DNA from: Acinetobacter higginsii
Lineage (GTDB): Bacteria > Pseudomonadota > Gammaproteobacteria > Pseudomonadales > Moraxellaceae
Direction of reading: 5' to 3'
Assembly: GCF_000369525.1 (NCBI RefSeq)
Contig: NZ_KB850073.1
Coordinates: 186,001 to 250,000, forward strand
DNA length: 64,000 bases
A program made the position numbers and the translations under genes. This document shows, piece after piece, positions 24,358 to 33,290 of the stretch. The notes under the pieces are model-generated. The model was not told the DNA's origin. It saw only the letters and a program-made list of their open reading frames with translations, and made no database searches. Position 1 is the first letter of the stretch. The number at the start of each line of letters is the position of its first letter.

Positions 24358-25371
24358 ATGAGCCGTGATACGATCAGCATCCACTTCGTGAATGCGGCTT
24401 TAACAGGTGTTAAACGCCTAGGCATGGACGTTGAAACGTTACTTTCACATGTCGGCATAGAGGCTGAACTGCTTCGCCAACCAAAGGCTCGAATCTCTCC
24501 TGAACAGTACACCCGTTTTGTAAAAATGTTATGGATGGTCACCCAAGATGAACACGTGGGTTTCGATGTACAGCCACGTCGCTTGGGTACATTCGCAATC
24601 ATGTGTCAATTAATCATCCATTCCAAAACTCTTGGACAAGCACTCGAACTTTCCTCTCAATTCTACAAACTGTTTGGAGATGAATGGTCCGTTAGCTTGG
24701 AACGTGACAAGCATGAAGCACGTTTAGTCCCCCACATTCCTAAAGCTTTAGACCCTGATCACTTCATTACTGAAAGCATGCTGATGATCTGGCATGGTCT
24801 AGCATCATGGTTGATTGAACGCCGTCTCCCTTTAGAACGTGTTCATTTTGGTTATGAGCGTCCAAACCATGCTGATGAATACGATGCATTGTTCTTTGCG
24901 CCCGTGATGCAATTCGATGCACCACGTACCGAAATTACCTTTGCTGCAGATTATTTGGATCTCCCAATCCGTCAAGATGAAAAGACTTTAGAAGAATTCT
25001 TGAAAGCAGCACCTGCCCAGTTGTTAGTGAAATTCAAAAATACCAACTCGTTGACTTCGCGTATTCGTGATGTATTGAAGAGTCAGATTGGTGAAGAAAT
25101 GCCAACGCTCAACGATGTCGCAGCAATGTTATATTTATCACCACAAACCTTACGTCGTCGTTTGGCTGCGGAAGGCAAAAGCTATCAAGGGGTTAAAGAT
25201 GCCTTGCGTCGTGATGCTGCAATTCATTTATTGTTGACTCCAAATCTCACCCTTGAAGATGTAGCGCAACAAGTCGGCTTTAGTGAAACCAGTACTTTCC
25301 ACCGTGCCTTTAAGAAATGGACAGGTGTGACTCCTGGTTTATATCGTCAGTTGCATGGTCATCACAACTAA
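24358..25371 (+). CDS. AraC-family regulator with arabinose-binding-like N-terminus
   Basis: The 337-residue protein has an N-terminal ligand domain of the Arabinose_bd/OruR type (FVNAALTGVKRLGMDVETLL and a RLGTFAIMCQLIIHSKTLGQ core) and a C-terminal double helix-turn-helix. The latter has LNDVAAMLYLSPQTLRRRL for the first helix pair and LTLEDVAQQVGFSETSTFHRAFKKWTGVTPGLYR for the second. GAAGGA upstream favours the ATG at 24358 over the GTG at 24328. It is divergent from the racemase gene with ~210 bp between them, suggesting local regulation, perhaps by an acyl-CoA or fatty acid. Confidence 0.9.
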   Translation: MSRDTISIHFVNAALTGVKRLGMDVETLLSHVGIEAELLRQPKARISPEQYTRFVKMLWMVTQDEHVGFDVQPRRLGTFAIMCQLIIHSKTLGQALELSSQFYKLFGDEWSVSLERDKHEARLVPHIPKALDPDHFITESMLMIWHGLASWLIERRLPLERVHFGYERPNHADEYDALFFAPVMQFDAPRTEITFAADYLDLPIRQDEKTLEEFLKAAPAQLLVKFKNTNSLTSRIRDVLKSQIGEEMPTLNDVAAMLYLSPQTLRRRLAAEGKSYQGVKDALRRDAAIHLLLTPNLTLEDVAQQVGFSETSTFHRAFKKWTGVTPGLYRQLHGHHN

Positions 25372-25378
25372 TAACGAC

Positions 25379-25416
25379 AATGCAGTGTTCAACTTTATAT
25401 AGTTGAACACTGCATT
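25379..25416 (+). terminator. Long hairpin terminator after the AraC gene
   Basis: Sixteen perfect base pairs (25379-25394 with 25401-25416) close a six-base loop eight bases after the stop codon. The tail is TTAAAT rather than a long T-run. Confidence 0.7.
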
Positions 25417-25465
25417 TTAAATATGCTAATAATCAAGCAGCCCCCTACGATTTGCTTGAATAACA

Positions 25466-25945
25466 ATGACCATTAAAAAAGCTGACTTTTCTCACCCACA
25501 AGTACAAAATTTGATTTATATCCACTTGCATAGCCTGCATCAAAATACCCCACTTGAACATAGTTTTGCATTAGACCTCAGCAGTCTGCAAAAAGATTCT
25601 ATTAGCGTCTATACCCTGTGGAACGATGATGAGTTACTGGGCTGTGGCGCAATCCAAGAACTGACACCCGACCATGCAGAAATCAAATCTATGCGGACTC
25701 ATCCTGCCCATTTGCGTCAAGGGGTCGCAGCACAGCTACTGGAATACTTACTAGAACTTGCCCAGCAACGTCACTATCAAAAAGTCAGTTTAGAAACAGG
25801 AAAAGACGTTCATTTTGATGCAGCAATCAAACTTTATAAAAAATTTGGCTTTGTTGAAGGCGCAGCTTTCGCAGAATATACCGAATCACCTTATAACCAA
25901 TTCTTTCATTTAGATTTATCGAATGAGTCCATAAACTCAACTTGA
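25466..25945 (+). CDS. GNAT family N-acetyltransferase
   Basis: The 159-residue protein has the GNAT fold. The acetyl-CoA-binding motif A is HPAHLRQGVAAQLLEYLLELAQ (Q/R-x-x-G-x-A at ~residues 84-95), preceded by AEIKSMRTH and followed by VSLETGKDVHFDAAIKLYKKFGFVEG, the motif B region. The substrate is unknown. Its 3' end overlaps that of the convergent NUDIX gene by 40 bases. Confidence 0.9.
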   Translation: MTIKKADFSHPQVQNLIYIHLHSLHQNTPLEHSFALDLSSLQKDSISVYTLWNDDELLGCGAIQELTPDHAEIKSMRTHPAHLRQGVAAQLLEYLLELAQQRHYQKVSLETGKDVHFDAAIKLYKKFGFVEGAAFAEYTESPYNQFFHLDLSNESINST

Positions 25946-26382
25946 GATGATCTCGCATTGAATAGCCATTGCTCAATGCCTTTTGGATAAACAGGATATT
26001 GAGTGAGTGCGATTTGTTCTCGACTCAGCCACTGTGCGATATAACTATGTCCATTGGGTTCACAACCCTGTATGTGGTGTCGCTGATATATATACGAGTC
26101 TACAAATTCAGCATCATATACAAACACAATTTCATGGCCTTGCTGCCCATCAAAGCTAAATAGATTTTCCATGACGCAGATAAGTTTAGGCTGTGTCAGC
26201 TGCTGCTGAATTTCTTCCAAGACCTCTCTTTCAATTGCCTGAATAGATGTTTCCCCAAACTCGATACCACCACCGATGGGTCTGAAAAAATATTCATCCT
26301 TGTTGGGATCATACGCTTTTGCAAGTAACACCTTATCATTATGACGAAATAGGCATAACGCTTTTGCTCGAATAGACGTCAT
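25906..26382 (-). CDS. NUDIX hydrolase
   Basis: This 158-residue protein hydrolyses a nucleoside diphosphate linked to another moiety. The Nudix box GGGIEFGETSIQAIEREVLEEIQQQL fits G-x5-E-x7-REV-x-EE-x-x at residues ~37-60, so the metal-binding glutamates are present. The substrate is not predictable. It overlaps the upstream kinase-like gene by four bases (ATGA) and is convergent with the GNAT gene, with which it shares 40 bases at the 3' end. Confidence 0.92.
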   Translation of the reverse strand: MTSIRAKALCLFRHNDKVLLAKAYDPNKDEYFFRPIGGGIEFGETSIQAIEREVLEEIQQQLTQPKLICVMENLFSFDGQQGHEIVFVYDAEFVDSYIYQRHHIQGCEPNGHSYIAQWLSREQIALTQYPVYPKGIEQWLFNARSSQVEFMDSFDKSK

Positions 26383-26921
26383 TGCATGGCCTTAATCTGT
26401 TCTAAAAATTTTTCTGCTTGTTGTGGAGAGGTTAAACGAATAAACCGGATATGCTGATAGTCAGGGTCTTGCATCAAAGCTAAGTATTTTTTTCGGTTTT
26501 TTGGATAGGATTTAATTAGCCAGATAAAAATAGATTCTTTGGACAGCATCAATTTTAAACTTTCCCGATTATTTGAATCTTCCCATAACTTTTTCCGACT
26601 GATCACACGCCCGAATGTACGCTTGGTCAAACGATATAAATTGATGTGAAAGGAATAATCTAACCAGATGACGGTATCTACTTTCTCCATCATCATTGGA
26701 ATAGTGCGGGTATAAAGACCATCAATGACCCACCCTGTCGCAGCATTTTTCATTGAGATTTTCAGCTTCAAAAACAAGGCTTCATTTGTCAATTCTTGCC
26801 AATCATCCAGCCAAAGTAAATTATCAAGTTCGATATATTTTAATTGTTGTTTTTGCACCAACTGTCGGGCAAACGTCGATTTACCTGAACCTGTCGTACC
26901 AATAATATTAATAAACTTCAT
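26379..26921 (-). CDS. P-loop nucleoside/shikimate-kinase-like protein (FlaR/topology-modulation type)
   Basis: The 180-residue protein starts MKFINIIGTTGSGKSTFARQL with a Walker A motif GTTGSGKST. YIELDNLLWLDDWQEL, WVIDGLYTRT and DTVIWLDYSFHINLYRLTKRT are typical of small adenylate-kinase-like proteins sometimes called DNA topology modulation proteins. Their true substrates are unknown. A short C-terminal region is predicted helical. It is translationally coupled to the NUDIX gene by a four-base overlap, suggesting linked nucleotide metabolism (inference). Confidence 0.8.
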   Translation of the reverse strand: MKFINIIGTTGSGKSTFARQLVQKQQLKYIELDNLLWLDDWQELTNEALFLKLKISMKNAATGWVIDGLYTRTIPMMMEKVDTVIWLDYSFHINLYRLTKRTFGRVISRKKLWEDSNNRESLKLMLSKESIFIWLIKSYPKNRKKYLALMQDPDYQHIRFIRLTSPQQAEKFLEQIKAMQ

Positions 26922-26959
26922 TTGTTATTAGCACAATAAAACGGCATGTGAGTTTAAAC

Positions 26960-26995
26960 AACTTGCATCGGCTTGTGAACCAGCCGATGCAAGTT
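26960..26995 (-). terminator. Hairpin downstream of the agmatine deiminase family gene
   Basis: A 14-bp perfect stem (26960-26973 with 26982-26995) with an eight-base loop begins ten bases after the minus-strand stop codon. There is no strong T-run, so termination is likely but not certain. Confidence 0.6.
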
Positions 26996-27004
26996 ATAAA
27001 TCAA

Positions 27005-28102
27005 TTACTTATCTCTCGCCGCTTGAATAAGTTTCACAGCATTGTCCCCTGTCACCTGCCAAGTGAGGCAACGCACGCTACCGCCCATTGGACAAACACT
27101 TTCAGCATTTACAGGAATGACTTTCTTACTGGTATTCTGCTTGATGATCGTTAATGCTTTTTGATCATGCGGCATATTAAAGGTTGGCACATAAATATTG
27201 TGATGTGTGACCGTGGCATTTAAATTCACACCACATGCTGACTCAAAACCTTCCCATTGCCCTTTGGGATTGGTCTTATATTCAACAGGCACTTCCACAA
27301 TTTTTGCAGTTGGAAATGATGCTTTTAACTCCTTCATTACGGTTGTTCTAAATGATGGTGTTTTTGAATAGTCATTCACAAGCAAAGTATTTTTATCCAC
27401 CCAACTGACCATGCCATCTGAATGTGCCAGCACTTCTTCATCTGGTTCTAAGATGGCAACTTCGGTTGCACCCAACGTAGCCTTTAACTCTTGTTTGGCC
27501 TCGTTATAGCTAAGCTCATTATCTTCCATAAAACGTGTAGTGGTAATGACACGACCCGCATAATCATCAACAAGGTTACCACCATCAATCATCAAATCAG
27601 TTTTAGCTCTTTGAATTTTATAACGATCAGCAAACTGACTGAAACTTTTTTGCACATCTTTACTTTGTTTCTTGGTCATCGAGGCCCAAGTATAGGTAAA
27701 TTGCACAGGCTGCATTGGATTAACCGTAGTAAAGTCGCGCATCCAGATATCACGGACATCATCCACCAGTAAAATATCTTCAGGCACTTTGCCCGTGAAA
27801 TAAGGCTTGGTATCCTCATCCACCAAAATCACGACATTGTCATTACCCAAAATTGATTTTGCATAATCAATCTGAAAATCTACAATTCGTTGAAAAGCAG
27901 ATTTGTAATACGGATCATGTACAGAAGGTGCAGACAACACCAATAGCATTTTGTCATCAGCAGCTTGATTTGAATAGGTTTGGCTCACCTTGTTTTTATC
28001 CTCGATTGCTTTGTTATTTTCAATATTCCGTCCAGATGAATCACATCCAAAAAGTGACAAGATCAATGCCATGGCAGCATAGTGACGCTTTAGTTTTATC
28101 AT
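27005..28102 (-). CDS. Agmatine deiminase family lipoprotein
   Basis: This 365-residue protein belongs to the agmatine deiminase / bacterial peptidyl-arginine deiminase family. The start at 28102 gives a lipoprotein signal peptide, MIKLKRHYAAMALILSLFGC, with Cys20 as the lipidated residue. Guanidino-binding motifs IWMRDFTTVNP, DGGNLVDD and HSDGMVSWVD are present, and the nucleophile is probably the cysteine in GGSVRCLTWQ (residue ~345). Most agmatine deiminases are cytoplasmic, so export is notable. The substrate could be agmatine, another guanidine compound or protein arginine. Confidence 0.85.
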   Translation of the reverse strand: MIKLKRHYAAMALILSLFGCDSSGRNIENNKAIEDKNKVSQTYSNQAADDKMLLVLSAPSVHDPYYKSAFQRIVDFQIDYAKSILGNDNVVILVDEDTKPYFTGKVPEDILLVDDVRDIWMRDFTTVNPMQPVQFTYTWASMTKKQSKDVQKSFSQFADRYKIQRAKTDLMIDGGNLVDDYAGRVITTTRFMEDNELSYNEAKQELKATLGATEVAILEPDEEVLAHSDGMVSWVDKNTLLVNDYSKTPSFRTTVMKELKASFPTAKIVEVPVEYKTNPKGQWEGFESACGVNLNATVTHHNIYVPTFNMPHDQKALTIIKQNTSKKVIPVNAESVCPMGGSVRCLTWQVTGDNAVKLIQAARDK

Positions 28103-28328
28103 GTGCTTTCGCCCATCTTTTCTATCAATCATTTCCAAATGCTAGTCTAATCGAAGATGTCACAAGACATGCAGAAAAATACCAAATTTAACGCTTGGCT
28201 TGATTACTCACGCAACCTATCAAATTGGCGAAAAGCATCAAACTTGCCAATGTTTATCATCATTGCACTGACACTTAAATTGAGTACACTCGATAAACAA
28301 CAATTTTAAGGTGATACAAGGAAAACCT

Positions 28329-29534
28329 ATGAGCGAGGCCTACATTATTGATGCCATTCGCACACCACGCGGAAAAGGGAAAAAAGACGGCTCACTTCAT
28401 GAAGTCAAACCGATTACTTTACTCACATCATTACTCAATGAATTACAACAACGTCATCAACTTGATACGTCAAAAGTCGATGACATCGTCTTAGGTTGTG
28501 TCACACCGATTGCTGACCAAGGTGGTGATATTGCTAAAACTGCAGCCATTGCAGCAGGTTGGAATGATGATGTTGCTGGTGTGCAAATCAACCGTTTCTG
28601 CGCATCTGGTTTGGAAGCAGTCAATTTGGCAGCACAAAAAGTCCGCTCTGGTTGGGAAGATATCGTCGTCGCAGGCGGTGTGGAATCCATGTCACGTATC
28701 CCGATGGGCTCTGATGGCGGCCCATGGGCACTTGATCCTGAAACCAACTTAAAATCTTCTTTTGTACCACAAGGCGTTGGCGCGGACTTGATCGCAACAT
28801 TAGATGGCTATAGCCGAGAAGATGTCGATGCCTTTGCAGTCGGCTCACAACAAAAAGCAGCGGCAGCACAGGCCAAAGGTTATTTCGATAAATCCGTCGT
28901 TCCTGTTAAAGATCATTCGGGTGTACTGATCTTAGAAAAAGATGAATTTATTCGAGGTGCGACCACCGTTGAAGGCTTGGCAAAACTGAATGCCAGCTTT
29001 GAAATGATGGGACAAATGGGCTTCGATGCGGTTGCGCTACAGAAGTATCCTGAGGCACAAAAAATTAACCATGTACATCATGCAGGTAACTCCTCAGGCA
29101 TCGTTGATGGTGCTGCGGTGGTGTTATTGGCTTCTGAAAAAGCCGTCAAAGAACAAGACTTAAAACCACGCGCCAAAGTACTTGCAACGGCATTGGTGGG
29201 GACTGACCCAACCATTATGCTGACAGGCCCTGCCCCTGCTGCACGTAAAGCCTTAGCCAAAGCTGGCCTAACGATTGATGATATTGACCTATTTGAAGTC
29301 AATGAAGCTTTTGCTGCCGTGGTGATGCGTTTTATCAATGAACTGAACGTTCCAGCCGAGAAAGTCAATGTGAATGGTGGTGCAATTGCGATGGGTCATC
29401 CATTGGGTGCAACAGGCGCCATGATTTTAGGAACTTTGCTGGATGAATTAGAACGTCAAGGCAAAAAACGTGGCCTAGCCACATTATGTGTTGGTGGTGG
29501 AATGGGGATTGCCACCATTATTGAAGTTGTATAA
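28329..29534 (+). CDS. Acetyl-CoA C-acyltransferase (thiolase, beta-oxidation type)
   Basis: This 401-residue thiolase cleaves 3-ketoacyl-CoA to acetyl-CoA and a shortened acyl-CoA. The nucleophilic cysteine is in NRFCASGLEAVNLAAQ, the base in NGGAIAMGHPLGATGA, and the second cysteine in LATLCVGGGMG. It starts MSEAYIIDAIRTPRGKGKKDG; AAGGA supports the ATG at 28329 over a GTG at 28311. A multifunctional FadJ-type gene follows after 283 bases, so the pair probably forms a beta-oxidation unit separate from the usual fadBA. Confidence 0.9.
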   Translation: MSEAYIIDAIRTPRGKGKKDGSLHEVKPITLLTSLLNELQQRHQLDTSKVDDIVLGCVTPIADQGGDIAKTAAIAAGWNDDVAGVQINRFCASGLEAVNLAAQKVRSGWEDIVVAGGVESMSRIPMGSDGGPWALDPETNLKSSFVPQGVGADLIATLDGYSREDVDAFAVGSQQKAAAAQAKGYFDKSVVPVKDHSGVLILEKDEFIRGATTVEGLAKLNASFEMMGQMGFDAVALQKYPEAQKINHVHHAGNSSGIVDGAAVVLLASEKAVKEQDLKPRAKVLATALVGTDPTIMLTGPAPAARKALAKAGLTIDDIDLFEVNEAFAAVVMRFINELNVPAEKVNVNGGAIAMGHPLGATGAMILGTLLDELERQGKKRGLATLCVGGGMGIATIIEVV

Positions 29535-29544
29535 ACATCCAACT

Positions 29545-29750
29545 CTCCCAGAAATATGATACTCGGAAAGGTCATTCGCAACCTGCATAGTATATGCAAT
29601 TTATTGTTTCTACGATCAATTTTATAAATGAAGAAATTGAACAGGTTTTGCGAATGACAATGGTTTTGCCTACTTTTGCCGAAACAAAAGTAGGTCGAAC
29701 CGAAGGTTTATCCTGAAATTAGATGAGAGCTAAACAAGACTCTGCTATGC
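29545..29750. repeat. Dispersed intergenic repeat, copy A
   Basis: The 283-bp gap between the thiolase and FadJ-type genes holds a non-coding repeat. Two blocks are shared with the copy near 51440-51715: one at 29551-29585 (ACTCGGAAA...CAACCTG) and one from 29650 (GAATGACAATGGTTTTGCC) to 29735 (AAGACTCTG). A short hairpin, TGCATA-GTA-TATGCA, lies between them at 29584-29598. Confidence 0.6.
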
Positions 29751-29817
29751 GTATTTTCATAAATACAGATAAGCGGGTGACTTGAAACAAAGCTTATAAA
29801 ATATTGGACGATGATAT

Positions 29818-31953
29818 ATGAGCGCTATTAAATACGAAAAAAACGCTGACAATATTGTAATTCTTACCCTTGATTCATCGGGTCAATCTGCCAATACCAT
29901 GAATGCAGAATTCCGTGAATCACTCAATGACGTCAGCCAAAAGCTTAAAACAGAAACTGATCTAAAAGGCATTATTTTCCGTTCAGCCAAGAAAACCTTC
30001 TTTGCAGGCGGTGACTTGGATGAGTTGATTCAGGTTCAACCTGAACATGCCACTGAGTTCTTCAAAATGATTGAAGAACTCAAGGGTGACTTACGTGCGA
30101 TTGAAACTTTAGGTGTACCTGTTGTTGCTGCCTTAAATGGTACGGCGCTCGGTGGCGGTTGGGAAATTGCTTTAGGCTGTCATTACCGTATTGCCATCAA
30201 TGATCCAAAAACCAAATTTGGTTTACCTGAAGTGACTTTAGGCTTGCTGCCAGGCGGTGGCGGTATCGTGCGTATGGTACGTTTGCTTGGCTTACAAAAT
30301 GCGTTTCCATTCTTGATGGAAGGCAAACAGTTTGGTGTCGATAAAGCTAAATCGCTCGGATTGGTACATGACACTGCTGAGAACGAGCAAGAGTTATTAG
30401 ATAAAGCACTTGCTTGGGTCAAGGCCAATCCAAAGTCACAACAACCTTTTGATGTCAAAGGCTACAAAATTCCAGGTGGCGATCCTAAGACCCCTGCTGT
30501 GGCGCAAGTCCTTGCGATTGCTCCAGCGATGCTACGTGATAAAACCAAAGGCTGTTACCCTGCACCTGAAGCGATCATGGCTGCTGCGGTTGAAGGTGCA
30601 CAGGTTGATGTTGATACCGCTTTGCGTATCGAATCACGTTACTTTACTCAACTCACGGTCAGTCAAATTTCTAAAAATATGATCGGCACTTTTTGGCATG
30701 GTCTCAATGCAATCAAGTCTGGTGCAAGTCGTCCTGCGGATGTTGCAAAATGGCAAGCGACTAAAGTGGGTGTATTAGGTGCGGGGATGATGGGTGCCGG
30801 CATTGCCTATTCAACTGCAATCAAAGGCATCCCTGTCATCCTCAAAGATGTCTCTGTTGAAAATGCTGAAAAAGGCAAAGCCTATTCACAAAAATTACTC
30901 GATAAACGTGTTTCACAAGGCCGTATGACGGCAGAAAAACGTGACCAAGTCTTAGCACTGATCACCGCAACGGCGGATGCGGCTGATTTGCAAGGCTGTG
31001 ACCTGATCATCGAAGCGGTGTTTGAAAACCAAGAACTGAAAGCCAAAGTGACTCAGGAAGCTGAACAATATTTGGCTGAAGGTGGAATCTTTGCATCGAA
31101 TACCTCTACCCTACCAATTACTGGTTTGGCGACGGCGAGTAAAGATGCTCAAAAGTTCATTGGACTACATTTCTTTAGTCCAGTCGATAAAATGCAATTG
31201 GTTGAAATTATCAAAGGTAAACAGACCTCTGCTGATACATTAGCGAAGGCTTACGACTTTGTTCAGCAAATTGCCAAAACCCCAATTGTCGTGAATGACA
31301 GCCGAGGCTTCTTCACCAGCCGCGTGTTTGGTACATTCATTCAAGAAGGGATGCGTTTACTTGCTGAAGGTGTGCATCCAGCCAAAATTGAAATGGCAGC
31401 ACTGAAAGCAGGTATGCCGGTTGGCCCACTTGCCATTCAGGATGAAGTCTCTCTAACCTTAACTGAACATGTTGCAGCAGAAACCCGTAAAGCTCTGCAA
31501 GCAGAAGGTAAAGATTTACCGAAAACCCCAGTGGATGACGTGGTGCACACCATGATTCATGAGCTGAATCGTAAAGGTAAGGCTGCAGGTGCAGGTTTCT
31601 ATGACTACCCTGAAAATGGCAAAAAGCATTTATGGGATGGGCTCAGCCGCTGGCAGAAAGACAATAGTATTTCTGAGCAGGACATGATTGATCGTTTCCT
31701 GTTTGTACAAGCACTGGATACTTTACGCTGCTATGAAGAAGGCGTTTTAGAATCTGTGATTGATGCCAATGTCGGTTCGATATTCGGGATTGGCTTTGCT
31801 CCATGGACAGGTGGTGCCATTCAATTTCTGAATCAAAATGGAATTGAAAAATCATTGCAACGCGCCGAGCAACTGGCGGCACAATATGGTGAGCGTTTTA
31901 CGCCGCCAAAATTATTGAAAGAAAAAGCACAGCAAAATACTGTGATTCAATAA
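29818..31953 (+). CDS. Enoyl-CoA hydratase / 3-hydroxyacyl-CoA dehydrogenase (FadJ/FadB-type)
   Basis: This multifunctional beta-oxidation enzyme has 711 residues. The N-terminal crotonase domain (1-190) shows AGGDLDEL and GTALGGGWEIALGCHYRIA, which form the oxyanion hole; the catalytic Glu lies near FGLPEVTLGLLPGGGG. The dehydrogenase domain begins at GVLGAGMMGAGIA (~residue 318), followed by IEAVFENQELK and the catalytic HFFSPVDKMQLVEI. The C-terminal domain has GFFTSRVFG and GAGFYDYPENGKK. It lies downstream of the thiolase gene and ends in a terminator. Because it differs from the FadB start sequence, it is probably the second, FadJ-like set. Confidence 0.92.
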   Translation: MSAIKYEKNADNIVILTLDSSGQSANTMNAEFRESLNDVSQKLKTETDLKGIIFRSAKKTFFAGGDLDELIQVQPEHATEFFKMIEELKGDLRAIETLGVPVVAALNGTALGGGWEIALGCHYRIAINDPKTKFGLPEVTLGLLPGGGGIVRMVRLLGLQNAFPFLMEGKQFGVDKAKSLGLVHDTAENEQELLDKALAWVKANPKSQQPFDVKGYKIPGGDPKTPAVAQVLAIAPAMLRDKTKGCYPAPEAIMAAAVEGAQVDVDTALRIESRYFTQLTVSQISKNMIGTFWHGLNAIKSGASRPADVAKWQATKVGVLGAGMMGAGIAYSTAIKGIPVILKDVSVENAEKGKAYSQKLLDKRVSQGRMTAEKRDQVLALITATADAADLQGCDLIIEAVFENQELKAKVTQEAEQYLAEGGIFASNTSTLPITGLATASKDAQKFIGLHFFSPVDKMQLVEIIKGKQTSADTLAKAYDFVQQIAKTPIVVNDSRGFFTSRVFGTFIQEGMRLLAEGVHPAKIEMAALKAGMPVGPLAIQDEVSLTLTEHVAAETRKALQAEGKDLPKTPVDDVVHTMIHELNRKGKAAGAGFYDYPENGKKHLWDGLSRWQKDNSISEQDMIDRFLFVQALDTLRCYEEGVLESVIDANVGSIFGIGFAPWTGGAIQFLNQNGIEKSLQRAEQLAAQYGERFTPPKLLKEKAQQNTVIQ

Positions 31954-31978
31954 TCTTGATTTAACCAAGCCGATTAAG

Positions 31979-32014
31979 GCCCGTATGGAACTCCTTGTCT
32001 ATACGGGCTTTTTT
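31979..32014 (+). terminator. Terminator of the FadJ-type gene
   Basis: GCCCGTAT (31979-31986) pairs with ATACGGGC (32001-32008) and is followed by six T. Confidence 0.88.
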
Positions 32015-32119
32015 ATGCGCTCGACAAAATCACAGCAAAACATCTGAGTAATGCATCACAATTTATGCTATAAGTTTGGTAATTCTGCTTTATTTTTTTG
32101 CATCATTTGGAAATTTCTT

Positions 32120-32344
32120 ATGTCTGAAAAACTCTGCCCAGAAACTTCGCCTTGGGGCTGGAAAGCATTAATTATCACCACAATTCTCAGCGTACTGTTT
32201 ATGGTGATTTTCTACTTGGCTATTAATAATGAACCAGATTATATGCCAATGAATCAAAAGAAAGCGGCTACCCCAGCTGAAATGTCACAATCATCTGTGA
32301 CAACAGAAACAGGGGCAACGGAAGCACATCAACACAATCACTAA
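32120..32344 (+). CDS. Small single-pass membrane protein with EPDYMP motif (paralog 1)
   Basis: The 74-residue protein has a short N-terminus (MSEKLCPETSPWGWK), one hydrophobic helix (ALIITTILSVLFMVIFYLAI) and a polar tail containing NNEPDYMPMNQKKA and a His-rich end. It resembles the protein encoded at 33467-33703 in layout, in the W-K-helix start and in the YLA-x3-EPDYMP junction. No named domain is recognised. The start at 32120 is chosen because an earlier ATG would add a second, unlike hydrophobic segment. Confidence 0.7.
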   Translation: MSEKLCPETSPWGWKALIITTILSVLFMVIFYLAINNEPDYMPMNQKKAATPAEMSQSSVTTETGATEAHQHNH

Positions 32345-32410
32345 AGTGTTATTGCCGAATATGATAAATCTGTGTAAAACATGGGTTTATCATGATATTC
32401 GAGATTTTCA

Positions 32411-33265
32411 ATGCTTCAACAAAATCGTCAGGCACTGGTCGTTGAAGGCGGTGGAATGCGCGGTGCATTCACCAGCGGTGTCTTAGATGCATTTTTACAG
32501 CAACAATTTAATCCCTTTGATCTTTGTGTCGGTGTTTCTTCTGGTTCAACCAATGTCGCCAACTACCTTGCAGCACAACAAGGTCGTACCTTACAAATTT
32601 ATTTAGATCATTCGCTCCGCACTGAATTTATCCAATATGGTCGCTTTTTCAAAGGTGGTGACTTACTGGACTTAAAATGGATGTGGGATGTGGTAGAACA
32701 AGAGCATCCGCTCAATCAAGCCCATCTATTTGCCAATCATCCCGAATTTTATATGGTATTGACCCATGCCATTTCAGGTGAAGCCACCTATATCAAAGCG
32801 TCCAAAGACAATATCTTAGAAGGTTTAAGAGCATCCAGTTCAATTCCTGTCTTAACTCGTCAAGCGGTTGAAGTCTTCGGTGAACCTTATTTTGATGGCG
32901 GTGTTGCAGATGCCTTACCCGTGCATTGGGCAGCACAACAGCATGATGTTTCTAAGTTAATGGTCCTCAGAACTCGTCCAAAAAATTATTATAAGGCCAG
33001 CAGTAAAGGTGATCAATTGCTTGCCAAATACCTGTTTAAACAGCAACGTGGTTTTGCGCAAAGTTTATTAACGCGGACTCAACGTTATAACGATGCTGTC
33101 GAATTTACCCGCTCAGCCTCTGGTCAGAAAATCTTGGAAGTTTGCCCACCTGATTTAAAAAATATGGCAGGTCGACTTTCAAAGAATAAATCCAAGATCC
33201 GTTATAGTTATGATGTCGGGATAGAAACAGGTTTAAAGGCAATTGAGGACTGGAATAGGCTTTAA
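32411..33265 (+). CDS. Patatin-like phospholipase
   Basis: This 284-residue serine lipid hydrolase has a Ser-Asp dyad. The oxyanion loop is VVEGGGMRGAFTSG, the nucleophile elbow GVSSGS (G-x-S-x-G, Ser near residue 44) and the Asp motif FDGGVAD. LEGLRASSSIPVL is also typical. No signal peptide is evident, so it is probably cytoplasmic or membrane-associated, like E. coli RssA/YjjU relatives. It lies between two paralogous small membrane proteins in the same direction, hinting at a shared membrane-lipid role (inference). Confidence 0.93.
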   Translation: MLQQNRQALVVEGGGMRGAFTSGVLDAFLQQQFNPFDLCVGVSSGSTNVANYLAAQQGRTLQIYLDHSLRTEFIQYGRFFKGGDLLDLKWMWDVVEQEHPLNQAHLFANHPEFYMVLTHAISGEATYIKASKDNILEGLRASSSIPVLTRQAVEVFGEPYFDGGVADALPVHWAAQQHDVSKLMVLRTRPKNYYKASSKGDQLLAKYLFKQQRGFAQSLLTRTQRYNDAVEFTRSASGQKILEVCPPDLKNMAGRLSKNKSKIRYSYDVGIETGLKAIEDWNRL

Positions 33266-33290
33266 TCCTGATCCAATCAATTTCAATTCT

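Noticed and set aside
26379..26921. P-loop protein plus NUDIX gene as a defence system
   Set aside because: There is no effector, sensor or transmembrane partner, and both resemble housekeeping nucleotide enzymes.
29535..29817. The gap before the FadJ-type gene as a decayed insertion sequence
   Set aside because: No transposase fragment or terminal inverted repeats with target duplication could be seen; it is better described as a short non-coding repeat.
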